A DNA stretch of 12,011 nt from an uncultured Bacteroidales bacterium. GTDB lineage: Bacteria > Bacteroidota > Bacteroidia > Bacteroidales > Paludibacteraceae. The translations under genes and the position numbers were made by a program. Below are positions 5,829 to 12,011 of the stretch, one piece after another. The DNA lies in the NCBI GenBank assembly GCA_945787425.1, contig CALZHO010000014.1, positions 1 to 12,011 on the forward strand, written 5' to 3'. A model generated the notes under the pieces. That model was not told the DNA's origin. It did no database searches and was given only the letters and a program-made list of their open reading frames with translations. Position 1 is the stretch's first letter, and every line of letters starts with the position of its first letter.

Positions 5829-6395
5829 TTACTTCACTTGTGCACCAAGTACATTGTAAACATTCTCGCCACGAATAATCATCAATTGACCATTCTCAAT
5901 AACCTTAACAGGAACTTCAACGGTCACTACATCCTCTACACCTGTAATTGTAGTTTCAAGTGCTACTACTACTTGAGTAGCACGAACTTGGTTAGAAGAA
6001 GCAGTAAATACAATCGCATCAGCAGAACCTGTCCATGTACCAACAGGACCAGCATAGGTATAATCGCCGCCATCAACTGTGAAGCAACCAGGACCATACT
6101 TAGCATCATCATTTGCTGTACAAGTAAATTCTACTTTTGTGATATTACCTACAGTAGAAGTAATCTGGAGGGTTTGATTTTTGTAAATACGATAGTGCAT
6201 TTCGCTGTTGTAAGTTCCAAGGATACCAGATGATACCTCTATTGTCACACCATCCTTAGTAATTTGATACGCAGCAGCATTCTTGGAGTCAGTACTCGCA
6301 TTACCTTGATCCACATCAGCGTCAAAGGTAACAACGCCAGCAAAGCTCATCACAGAGAAGAGCATTGCACTCAAGAAAAGAGTAATTTTTTTCAT
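5829..6395 (-). CDS. Small secreted protein with T9SS-like C-terminal tail
   Basis: The 188-residue protein begins with a clear Sec signal peptide, MKKITLFLSAMLFSVMSFA, with probable cleavage after Ala19. The body is rich in Thr, Val, Ser and Gly and looks all-beta: ITKDGVTIEVSSGILG, then YRIYKNQTLQITSTVGNITKVEF, a cysteine pair in FTCTAND and GPGCFTVDGG, then WTGSADAIVFTASSNQVRATQVVVAL. The C-terminus (about 152-188: VEDV...VKVIENGQLMIIRGENVYNVLGAQVK) resembles the short sorting tails of T9SS cargo in Bacteroidales. It is therefore likely exported across both membranes or anchored at the surface. The substrate or partner is unknown. The gene has its own promoter on the minus strand and is divergent from the response-regulator gene. 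Confidence 0.85.
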   Translation of the reverse strand: MKKITLFLSAMLFSVMSFAGVVTFDADVDQGNASTDSKNAAAYQITKDGVTIEVSSGILGTYNSEMHYRIYKNQTLQITSTVGNITKVEFTCTANDDAKYGPGCFTVDGGDYTYAGPVGTWTGSADAIVFTASSNQVRATQVVVALETTITGVEDVVTVEVPVKVIENGQLMIIRGENVYNVLGAQVK

Positions 6396-6414
6396 ACGCT
6401 TTGAATTTTTAGCA

Positions 6415-6428
6415 GTTAATTGTTAATA
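6415..6428 (-). repeat. Leader heptad repeat (TATTAAC/AATTAAC)
   Basis: Read on the minus strand, TATTAAC (6428-6422) and AATTAAC (6421-6415) lie in tandem between the promoter and the ATG, 19 nt before the start codon. This is the same unit type as at 5189 and 9009. Confidence 0.7.
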
Positions 6429-6445
6429 TTTTTCAAATTACCTCG

Positions 6446-6477
6446 CAAAGTTACTACTTTTCTGTTATATATACAAA
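6446..6477 (-). promoter_or_regulatory. Promoter of the secreted-protein gene
   Basis: On the minus strand a TTTG (6477-6474), 20 nt of spacer and TAACTTTG (6453-6446) match the Bacteroidota TTTG / TAnnTTTG promoter. Transcription would start near 6439, giving a leader of about 45 nt. Confidence 0.75.
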
Positions 6478-6482
6478 AAAAA

Positions 6483-6514
6483 TTTGTTTTTTCTGTAAAA
6501 AAGCAGTACCTTTG
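6483..6514 (+). promoter_or_regulatory. Promoter of the response regulator-recF unit
   Basis: TTTG (6483-6486), 20 nt of spacer and TACCTTTG (6507-6514) match the Bacteroidota consensus. The start site would be near 6520, leaving only about 14 nt of leader before the ATG at 6534. It lies back to back with the minus-strand promoter; the two -33 elements are 5 nt apart. Confidence 0.8.
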
Positions 6515-6533
6515 CGCAAAATTATGCATAGTT

Positions 6534-7700
6534 ATGGCTAAAATTCTTGTAATAGACGATGAGCGTGCCATACGCAACACGCTCAAGGAGATATTGGAAT
6601 TTGAAGGTTACACGGTGGAGGTAGCCGAGAATGGTCGTATCGGTTTAGAGCGTGCATTGAGCAACGCTTTTGACCTCATTTTCACCGACATCAAGATGCC
6701 CGAGATGGACGGAATGGAGTTTCTGCAAGCCTATCGAGAAGGCATGGCTCAACAGAACTCCGAGGAAGCTCCTATAGTGGTGATTACGGGTCATGGTTCT
6801 GTGGATACAGCCGTAGAATCGCTGAAAGGCGGCGCCTTCGACTTTATACAGAAACCACTGGATCTCAATCGATTATTAGTGACTACCAAGCACGCTATAG
6901 ATCACAAATCGCTCGTCCAAGAAACCAAAGTGCTACGCAAGAAAGTGGGCAAACTCAATCAGATGATAGGTGAGAGCGCTGCCATTGCTCGCGTGCGCGC
7001 ACTAATAGACAAGGTAGCTCCCACAGACGCACGCGTACTTATCACTGGTTCCAATGGCACAGGCAAAGAAGTCGTAGCCCACCTCATTCACGAGAACAGT
7101 CAGCGCGCCAATGCAGCAATGGTAGAGGTCAATTGTGCAGCTATCCCCAGCGAACTGATTGAAAGCGAACTGTTCGGCCATATGAAAGGCAGTTTTACTG
7201 GAGCAGTCAAAGACCGTGCAGGTAAGTTCGAGCAAGCCGATGGGGGAACACTCTTCCTCGACGAGATTGGCGATATGAGCCTCTCCGCCCAAACCAAAGT
7301 GTTGCGCGCCTTGCAAGAGAACGAGATCACACGTGTAGGTAGCGACAAAACCATCAAGGTTAACGTGCGCGTACTTGCCGCCACTAACAAGAATCTGAAA
7401 CAAGAGATTGAGAAAGGCAACTTCCGTGAAGACCTTTTTCACCGCCTCAACGTCATCCCTATTCAGGTGCCAGACTTGAAAGATAGAAAAGAAGATATCC
7501 CGCTACTGGTCAACCACTTCATTCAACTCATATGCGCCGAGCAGGGTTGGAAAACCAAATCCATCACGGAGGAAGCCATCCAATCGCTGCAACAGCATCA
7601 TTGGCCTGGTAATATCCGCGAACTGCGCAATGTAGTAGAGCGTTTGATTATCTTATCGGGTGATACTATCACAGCAGAAGATGTGCATTTGTATGTTTAA
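6534..7700 (+). CDS. Sigma-54-type response regulator lacking a DNA-binding domain
   Basis: The 388-residue protein has an N-terminal receiver domain: Asp8-Asp9, phospho-acceptor Asp52 in FTDIKMPEMDG, Thr85 and Lys107. It is followed by a sigma-54 activator AAA+ domain. Walker A is GSNGTGKE (172-179), the sigma-54 contact loop is GSFTGA (219-224) instead of GAFTGA, Walker B is LFLDE (240-244), and REDLFHRLNV starts at Arg298. The protein stops at GDTITAEDVHLYV just after WPGNIRELRNVVERL. The Fis-type helix-turn-helix found in NtrC (about 470 residues) is absent. Family members without it, such as Helicobacter FlgR and chlamydial CtcC, can activate sigma-54 from solution. The ATG at 6534 begins the receiver domain; upstream codons in frame belong to the promoter region. 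No histidine kinase is in view. recF follows after 9 nt and is probably co-transcribed. Confidence 0.93.
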   Translation: MAKILVIDDERAIRNTLKEILEFEGYTVEVAENGRIGLERALSNAFDLIFTDIKMPEMDGMEFLQAYREGMAQQNSEEAPIVVITGHGSVDTAVESLKGGAFDFIQKPLDLNRLLVTTKHAIDHKSLVQETKVLRKKVGKLNQMIGESAAIARVRALIDKVAPTDARVLITGSNGTGKEVVAHLIHENSQRANAAMVEVNCAAIPSELIESELFGHMKGSFTGAVKDRAGKFEQADGGTLFLDEIGDMSLSAQTKVLRALQENEITRVGSDKTIKVNVRVLAATNKNLKQEIEKGNFREDLFHRLNVIPIQVPDLKDRKEDIPLLVNHFIQLICAEQGWKTKSITEEAIQSLQQHHWPGNIRELRNVVERLIILSGDTITAEDVHLYV

Positions 7701-7709
7701 ATATCTACC

Positions 7710-8807
7710 ATGATATTAAACGAAATCAGCATAATCAACTACAAGAATATCCGAGAAGCGACACTTCGTTTCTCGGATAAACTCAACTGTTTTGTAGGGC
7801 TCAATGGTCAAGGCAAAACCAACCTGCTGGATGCCATCTACTACCTCAGTTTCACCAAATCCGCGTACAATACTATTGATAGTCAGAATATTACGCACAA
7901 CGAGGACATGGCCATGATCCAAGGGCGATATATCTTTGACCAAGTTGCTGAAGAAGAAGTCATCTCATGCGGAATCAAACGCGGAGTAAAGAAGCAATTC
8001 CGCCGCGGCAAGAAAGACTACAAACGCCTCATCGAACATATCGGACTCATTCCGCTGGTCATGGTCAGCCCGCAAGACAGCGAACTCATCAGCGAGGGTA
8101 GCGATGAGCGCAGGCGGTTTATGGATGGCGTCATTTCGCAGTATGACAAAGTGTATTTGGAGCACCTTATGCAATACAACGCGCTGCTCAAACAACGCAA
8201 CGCCCTGCTCAAGCAATACGAGGATCATCCCCTGCAAGCACCCACCGAACTCTTCGAAGTGATTGAGATGCAGATGGTAGAGCATGCCATGTATATCTAT
8301 GCGCAGCGCACAGATTTTATCCAACGTTTTGTGCCTGCGTTTCAAGAGATGTATGCTACCATTTCGGGCGATAGCGAACAAGTGTCGCTGCTATATACAT
8401 CGCAGTTGCAGGAGCGCGATTTGCTGGAAGCATTCGCACGCACACGCCAACGCGACCTCATAGTAGGATGGACCACGCAGGGTATTCACAAAGATGAACT
8501 GGAGATGCGTCTTGGCGACTATCCTCTCAAGCGTGTCGGCAGCCAAGGACAACAGAAGTCCTTTCTCCTATCAATGAAACTCGGGCAAGCCATTTTTCTC
8601 GGCAAACCCATCTTATTATTGGACGATATCTTCGACAAACTGGACGCCGAACGTGTAGAGCGCATTATTCGCTTGGTAAGCAGCGAACAGTTCGGACAAA
8701 TCTTCATCACCGACACCGATCGACAGCACCTGACCCATATGTTGGATATGATGCCACACCGGGCTTCCGTCTTTCAAGTATCCAACGGTCAGTTCAACAC
8801 ACTATAA
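7710..8807 (+). CDS. recF: DNA replication and repair protein RecF
   Basis: This 365-residue SMC-like ATPase works with RecO and RecR to load RecA at single-strand gaps. It has the RecF opening (ISIINYKNIREATLRF), Walker A GLNGQGKTN (residues 30-38), the segment VSPQDSELISEGSDERRRFMD, the ABC signature GSQGQQKS (277-284) and Walker B ILLLDDIFDKLD (301-312), with a D-loop following. Length is normal. It starts 9 nt after the response-regulator gene. In many Bacteroidota recF stands near dnaA or a DciA-like gene; here it is paired with a sigma-54-type regulator. No clear terminator follows. A low-complexity stretch starts within 10 nt of the stop. Confidence 0.96.
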   Translation: MILNEISIINYKNIREATLRFSDKLNCFVGLNGQGKTNLLDAIYYLSFTKSAYNTIDSQNITHNEDMAMIQGRYIFDQVAEEEVISCGIKRGVKKQFRRGKKDYKRLIEHIGLIPLVMVSPQDSELISEGSDERRRFMDGVISQYDKVYLEHLMQYNALLKQRNALLKQYEDHPLQAPTELFEVIEMQMVEHAMYIYAQRTDFIQRFVPAFQEMYATISGDSEQVSLLYTSQLQERDLLEAFARTRQRDLIVGWTTQGIHKDELEMRLGDYPLKRVGSQGQQKSFLLSMKLGQAIFLGKPILLLDDIFDKLDAERVERIIRLVSSEQFGQIFITDTDRQHLTHMLDMMPHRASVFQVSNGQFNTL

Positions 8808-8810
8808 CCC

Positions 8811-8843
8811 GTACCCAATATCCAATACCCCCCCCAAAAAAAA
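8811..8843 (+). repeat. CCCAATA repeat with C8-A8 homopolymer tract
   Basis: After the recF stop come two CCAATA copies with an 8-bp period (8815-8820 and 8822-8827), then eight C (8828-8835) and eight A (8836-8843). The tract lies about 190 nt before the long secreted-protein gene and about 65 nt before its promoter. It is outside any reading frame I would call. Confidence 0.8.
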
Positions 8844-8906
8844 CATTCCATTTCTTTGGAAAAAAGTATCTTTCTTTAATAATCGCGTGCACACACACGT
8901 GAGATA

Positions 8907-8938
8907 TTTGCATATTCCAAATACTTATATTAATTTTG
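8907..8938 (+). promoter_or_regulatory. Promoter of the long secreted-protein gene
   Basis: TTTG (8907-8910), 20 nt of spacer and TAATTTTG (8931-8938) fit the Bacteroidota consensus. The -33 element lies in a 6-bp inverted repeat, TATTTG (8905-8910) and CAAATA (8918-8923), which could be an operator. The start site would be near 8945, giving a leader of about 85 nt that is strongly A/T-rich. Confidence 0.72.
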
Positions 8939-9008
8939 CAGCGTATTTTGGATTTGTATGCGTTATTTTTATTATGCAAATCTTAAAATATGAATTTTTG
9001 TACGAAAA

Positions 9009-9022
9009 TATTAATAATTAAC
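9009..9022 (+). repeat. Leader heptad repeat (TATTAAT/AATTAAC)
   Basis: TATTAAT (9009-9015) and AATTAAC (9016-9022) stand in tandem 7 nt before the ATG at 9030. The same unit type is found in two other leaders of this window. Confidence 0.72.
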
Positions 9023-9029
9023 ATAATTT

Positions 9030-12011
9030 ATGAAAAGAATCTACTCGGTAGTACTTTTTGCGATACTCTTTTGTATCGCGAGCAATGTAACAGCGCAACA
9101 AATACCCAACCCAAGTTTCGAAGACTGGAGCGGCCCCAAGTTTGACGGCCAAGAACAACCCAAAGACTGGTACGGTAGCAATATCAGCCAAGCGGGAATC
9201 AATTTCAACCTAACCAACCGCGAAGCAGGTCACTCTGGTTCCTACTCGATAATGGTCAAAGACACCGAGATCGGTGCTTTTGGTATCACCGAGTTGTCTC
9301 CTGGCTATGTCTCCTTGGGTCGTCCATGGACCTACATCAAGGATCTTAACACCAGCACTGCCACCGCTGGTACTTCTGGTGGTATGAATTTCCAACACCG
9401 ACCTGACACCATGTCCGTATGGATCAAACGTGTAGGTCCTCATGTAGATAAAGAAGATTTTTATCTGCTCTACTACGCATGGTCTGGAACGGCCAAAAGT
9501 AATAGCTACAAAGGCAAAGGTGGTGGTTGCTCTTCTGTGAGCCAAACCAACGAAGAGAGCGATATTCGCCTCGCACTGGATGCCAACGAATGTGGTACAG
9601 CCCAACAAGCTAACCAGATTGCCGAAGGCATGTGGCGCGAGATGAAGGAGTATGGCGAATGGACCAATATCCGCGTACCTATTTATTACTTCAACAACGA
9701 CATACCAGAGATGATGAACATCATCTTCTCTGCCTCCAACTACCCTAACTTCCGCGCAAAGGACGGTCTATACAACGGCAACGCACTCTATGTGGATGAT
9801 GTGGAACTCATCTATTCATCCAAGATTGACAAACTCTATATCCGCGAGCGAGAATGGAAGGCCTTTGACCCCAACAGCGCAGAGGAGCAAATATATTCAG
9901 TGGGCAAAGCCACTGAGATTCCTTCAGTCTTCGGTGTACGCGGTGCAGGTACGCTCACCAATGCCCGCGGCGACAAGGCCACTTTCCCTGGTCGCAAACT
10001 CACTGGCGAGGAGTTTAAGATTGTTCAACAAGGTGCTATCGACGGCGACCCTATGATTATTCAGACCTATGCCATTGACGGTAGCAGCACCACCTATAAG
10101 ATCAAGTTCGTATCCGCAGCGTCCAACAACGCTCGCCTCGCGGACATTCAGGTGAATGGCAACAATATCAATGGCTTCAATGCCTACCTCAACACCTACA
10201 ACGTACAACTACCTTATGGTACAACCGAAGTGCCTGTTATCACCGCCTCTGCGCAAGACGCGGGTGCTACTGTCACCATCACACAACCTACCAGCACCAC
10301 AGGCACTGCCATTATCCATGTAGCCGCTGCTGATGGCACGACCACCAACACCTACGCTCTCCATTTCTCCGTAGCACAGCTCTCTGACAATACCCTTCAG
10401 GCTATCTATTTCGACGGAGAACTCGTGCCAGGCTTCAAGCCTACCAAGAACAACTATACTATCTCCCTCCCTCTGGGCACCACTACAACACCTACCATCA
10501 CTTGGCAATCGGCCTATGCTGACGGTGCACAGACCATCACGCTCACCAAGAACACGCTGGAAGAGGGAGCACAAATCACAGTCTCGGCTCCTGCGGCGCA
10601 AGACACTCGTACCTACAAACTGACCTACAAGATCGAGGCATCCTCCTACGCATACTTAGCAGGCATCAGTCTGGGCGGTCAGCCTATCGAAGGCTTCTCG
10701 CCTGAGCAGACTAACTACTCTTTCACTTTGCCTATTGGCACCACCACCCTGCCCGCTATCACTTGGACACAGGGCGACCCATATCAAACGGTATCCATCA
10801 CCGAGGGCGGCGTGGAAGGCACCACCCGTATCGTGGTTACAGCTGCCGCAGGCAATACTGTCACCTATCGTTTGACTTTCTCCACGGAGAAGTCATCCAA
10901 TAATGCTCTGCAAGGCATTGAGCTGGATGGCAAACCGCTTGATGGCTTCCACCCTGACACGCTCAACTACACCCTCACCCTGCCTGCTGGCACCACCACC
11001 TTGCCTGTCGTGACTTACACACCAGGCGATGAGTATCAGACCGTTACGCTCAATACCAGCACTGCCACACGCACCGTGCGTATGGTGGTCAAGGCTGGTG
11101 ATGGTTCGTCACGCATCTATACACTGACCTTCGAAATAGAGAAATCAGCCAATGCGCTGCTGAAGATGATCTACCTCGACGGCGACAGTCTATCTGACTT
11201 CACCCCTGAGCAACTCAACTATATCGTTTCGCTGGAGCAAGACCTGATTCCAGACATCACCGTGGACCAGAGTCCCGACCAGAAAGTAAACATCACCCAA
11301 CCAAATAGTTTCGGTACAGCGCGTATCATAGTTCAACCTGAGGTTGGTACGCCTATTGAATATACCATCATCTTCACTTCGGCTTCCGAACCTGCTATCC
11401 CTGAGTTCGCCGCAGACTCTTTCCCATTATCCAATGATGTGTCGTTGGAGGCTATCTATGTCAATGGCGAGCTCTATCTGGAGAACCCTGCTCCTCAGAC
11501 CTATACCTACGAGCTCCCATGGCGTACTGCACAAGTGCCATCGGTGGTGCCTGTAGCCAATTCACTGGGACAAACCATCACAATCAGTAGTCCTGGTCTC
11601 AATCAGATAACCACTATCCACGTAGCGGCTGAAGATGGTATCACCACGGCTGACTATGCCATCGCTTTCCCAGTTGCTAAAAGCAGCAATACCCAGCTCG
11701 AACTCATTGACATCGACGGTATTACCTTCGACTACGATCCTGCTGTTCGCGAATATGCGATTAATTTGCCTTACCAAACAAAAGAGCTGCCTGCTATCAC
11801 CTTCACCAAGGCAGAAGCAGAGCAAACAGTCGAGTTATGCACCGCAGGTCTCTCTGCACCTGCCACCCTCTACGTGACCGCAGAGGACGGCACAGTGGCT
11901 AAATATACCTTCACTTTCCAAGTGGCATATGCTCCATACGACAACACCCTGCTGTCAATTGTAGTGGAGAACATCGGCGCACTTGACCTCAGTGCTGGCA
12001 CCGACCATACT
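9030..12011 (+). CDS. Very long secreted PCMD-like protein with cadherin-like repeats, 3' end outside
   Basis: The frame starting at ATG 9030 is open to the window edge: 994 codons with no stop. It begins with a signal peptide, MKRIYSVVLFAILFCIASNVTA, with probable cleavage after Ala22. Residues about 24-262 resemble the PCMD domain of Bacteroidota surface glycan proteins: IPNPSFEDWSG, PKDWYGSN, GGMNFQHRPDTMSVWIK, WTNIRVPIYYFN and NALYVDDVELIY near the end. A divergent module (265-367) follows. Then come modules starting near residues 368, 453, 540, 624, 708, 802, 887 and 971, each about 84-94 residues. Each follows the scheme L..I.ldG..l.gF.p...nY...LP.GTT.lP.IT...g...QtV.it, then iiV.a.dG....Y.l.F. 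This fits the cadherin-like beta-sandwich family. Its likely role is an extended cell-surface adhesin or glycan-binding stalk; this is inference. Two near-consensus cysteines are scarce in the repeats (one in module 7). A T9SS or anchoring signal would be expected at the missing C-terminus. Confidence 0.92.
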   Translation, partial: MKRIYSVVLFAILFCIASNVTAQQIPNPSFEDWSGPKFDGQEQPKDWYGSNISQAGINFNLTNREAGHSGSYSIMVKDTEIGAFGITELSPGYVSLGRPWTYIKDLNTSTATAGTSGGMNFQHRPDTMSVWIKRVGPHVDKEDFYLLYYAWSGTAKSNSYKGKGGGCSSVSQTNEESDIRLALDANECGTAQQANQIAEGMWREMKEYGEWTNIRVPIYYFNNDIPEMMNIIFSASNYPNFRAKDGLYNGNALYVDDVELIYSSKIDKLYIREREWKAFDPNSAEEQIYSVGKATEIPSVFGVRGAGTLTNARGDKATFPGRKLTGEEFKIVQQGAIDGDPMIIQTYAIDGSSTTYKIKFVSAASNNARLADIQVNGNNINGFNAYLNTYNVQLPYGTTEVPVITASAQDAGATVTITQPTSTTGTAIIHVAAADGTTTNTYALHFSVAQLSDNTLQAIYFDGELVPGFKPTKNNYTISLPLGTTTTPTITWQSAYADGAQTITLTKNTLEEGAQITVSAPAAQDTRTYKLTYKIEASSYAYLAGISLGGQPIEGFSPEQTNYSFTLPIGTTTLPAITWTQGDPYQTVSITEGGVEGTTRIVVTAAAGNTVTYRLTFSTEKSSNNALQGIELDGKPLDGFHPDTLNYTLTLPAGTTTLPVVTYTPGDEYQTVTLNTSTATRTVRMVVKAGDGSSRIYTLTFEIEKSANALLKMIYLDGDSLSDFTPEQLNYIVSLEQDLIPDITVDQSPDQKVNITQPNSFGTARIIVQPEVGTPIEYTIIFTSASEPAIPEFAADSFPLSNDVSLEAIYVNGELYLENPAPQTYTYELPWRTAQVPSVVPVANSLGQTITISSPGLNQITTIHVAAEDGITTADYAIAFPVAKSSNTQLELIDIDGITFDYDPAVREYAINLPYQTKELPAITFTKAEAEQTVELCTAGLSAPATLYVTAEDGTVAKYTFTFQVAYAPYDNTLLSIVVENIGALDLSAGTDHT
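10131..12011 (+). repeat. Tandem array of about 85-codon beta-sandwich modules
   Basis: Module starts are at about 10131, 10386, 10647, 10899, 11151, 11433, 11688 and 11940, so the period is 252-282 bp. Modules 2 to 4 are the most alike: GGCACCACCACC occurs at the same place in modules 3 and 4, and QTV and LPxGTTT recur. The later modules are more divergent. The eighth is cut by the window edge. Confidence 0.85.

Noticed and set aside
5757..6233. Plus-strand frame of 158 codons
   Set aside because: It is opposite the secreted-protein gene, which has a signal peptide, a promoter and a sorting-like tail; the plus-strand translation is compositionally odd.
6420..6533. A longer N-terminus for the response regulator
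   Set aside because: The added codons run through the promoter elements; the receiver domain begins properly at ATG 6534.
8844..8868. Terminator after recF from the TTCCA...TGGAA hairpin
   Set aside because: The stem is only 5 bp and is followed by A, not T, on the plus strand.
9066..9080. Lipoprotein signal in the giant protein (Cys15)
   Set aside because: The residues before the cysteine (ILF) do not form a lipobox, and a better type I cleavage site follows at VTA.

Overview
The window looks like chromosomal DNA from a member of Bacteroidota, most likely order Bacteroidales. Four things point there. Promoters have the TTTG / TAnnTTTG form with 20-bp spacing instead of -35/-10 boxes. Leaders are A/T-rich and lack Shine-Dalgarno sequences. 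One small secreted protein ends in a tail resembling a type IX secretion (T9SS) sorting signal. A large secreted protein begins with a PCMD-like domain. The species cannot be named from the sequence alone.

Layout. (1) 1-5000, plus strand, tightly packed: the C-terminal part of an AddA/RecB-like helicase-nuclease, rimM, a TrmH/SpoU RNA methyltransferase, a U32-family protein (RlhA-like), a 64-residue cysteine-rich fragment that looks like the detached C-terminus of the U32 protein, and a WYL-domain regulator. RimM, TrmH and the U32 protein point to ribosome and RNA maturation. (2) 5001-5828: a three-unit 18-bp hairpin repeat, a strong terminator, a promoter, a 35-codon small ORF and a stand-alone ArdC-N-like protein, closed by a bidirectional terminator. 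(3) 5829-6395, minus strand: a small secreted protein. Its promoter lies back to back with that of the next unit. (4) 6534-8807: a sigma-54-type response regulator without a DNA-binding domain, followed 9 nt later by recF. (5) 9030 to the window edge: a very long secreted protein of at least 994 residues, with a PCMD-like N-terminus and a train of about 85-residue cadherin-like beta-sandwich repeats. It runs off the window.

The most unusual layer is short-period repeats. A GTAAATC(G/A)TCAA-type repeat lies at both ends of the U32 gene. At the 3' end it sits exactly where the protein is broken and shifted in frame. A 7-bp AAAATTC repeat is read through in frame inside the same gene, just before its signature motif. 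A different 7-bp repeat, (T/A)ATTAA(C/T), occupies the 5' leader of three separate transcription units. An 18-bp repeat whose hairpin stems vary in a paired way follows the WYL gene. No tRNA, rRNA, CRISPR array or insertion sequence was seen. No gene-free stretch exceeds 300 bases.
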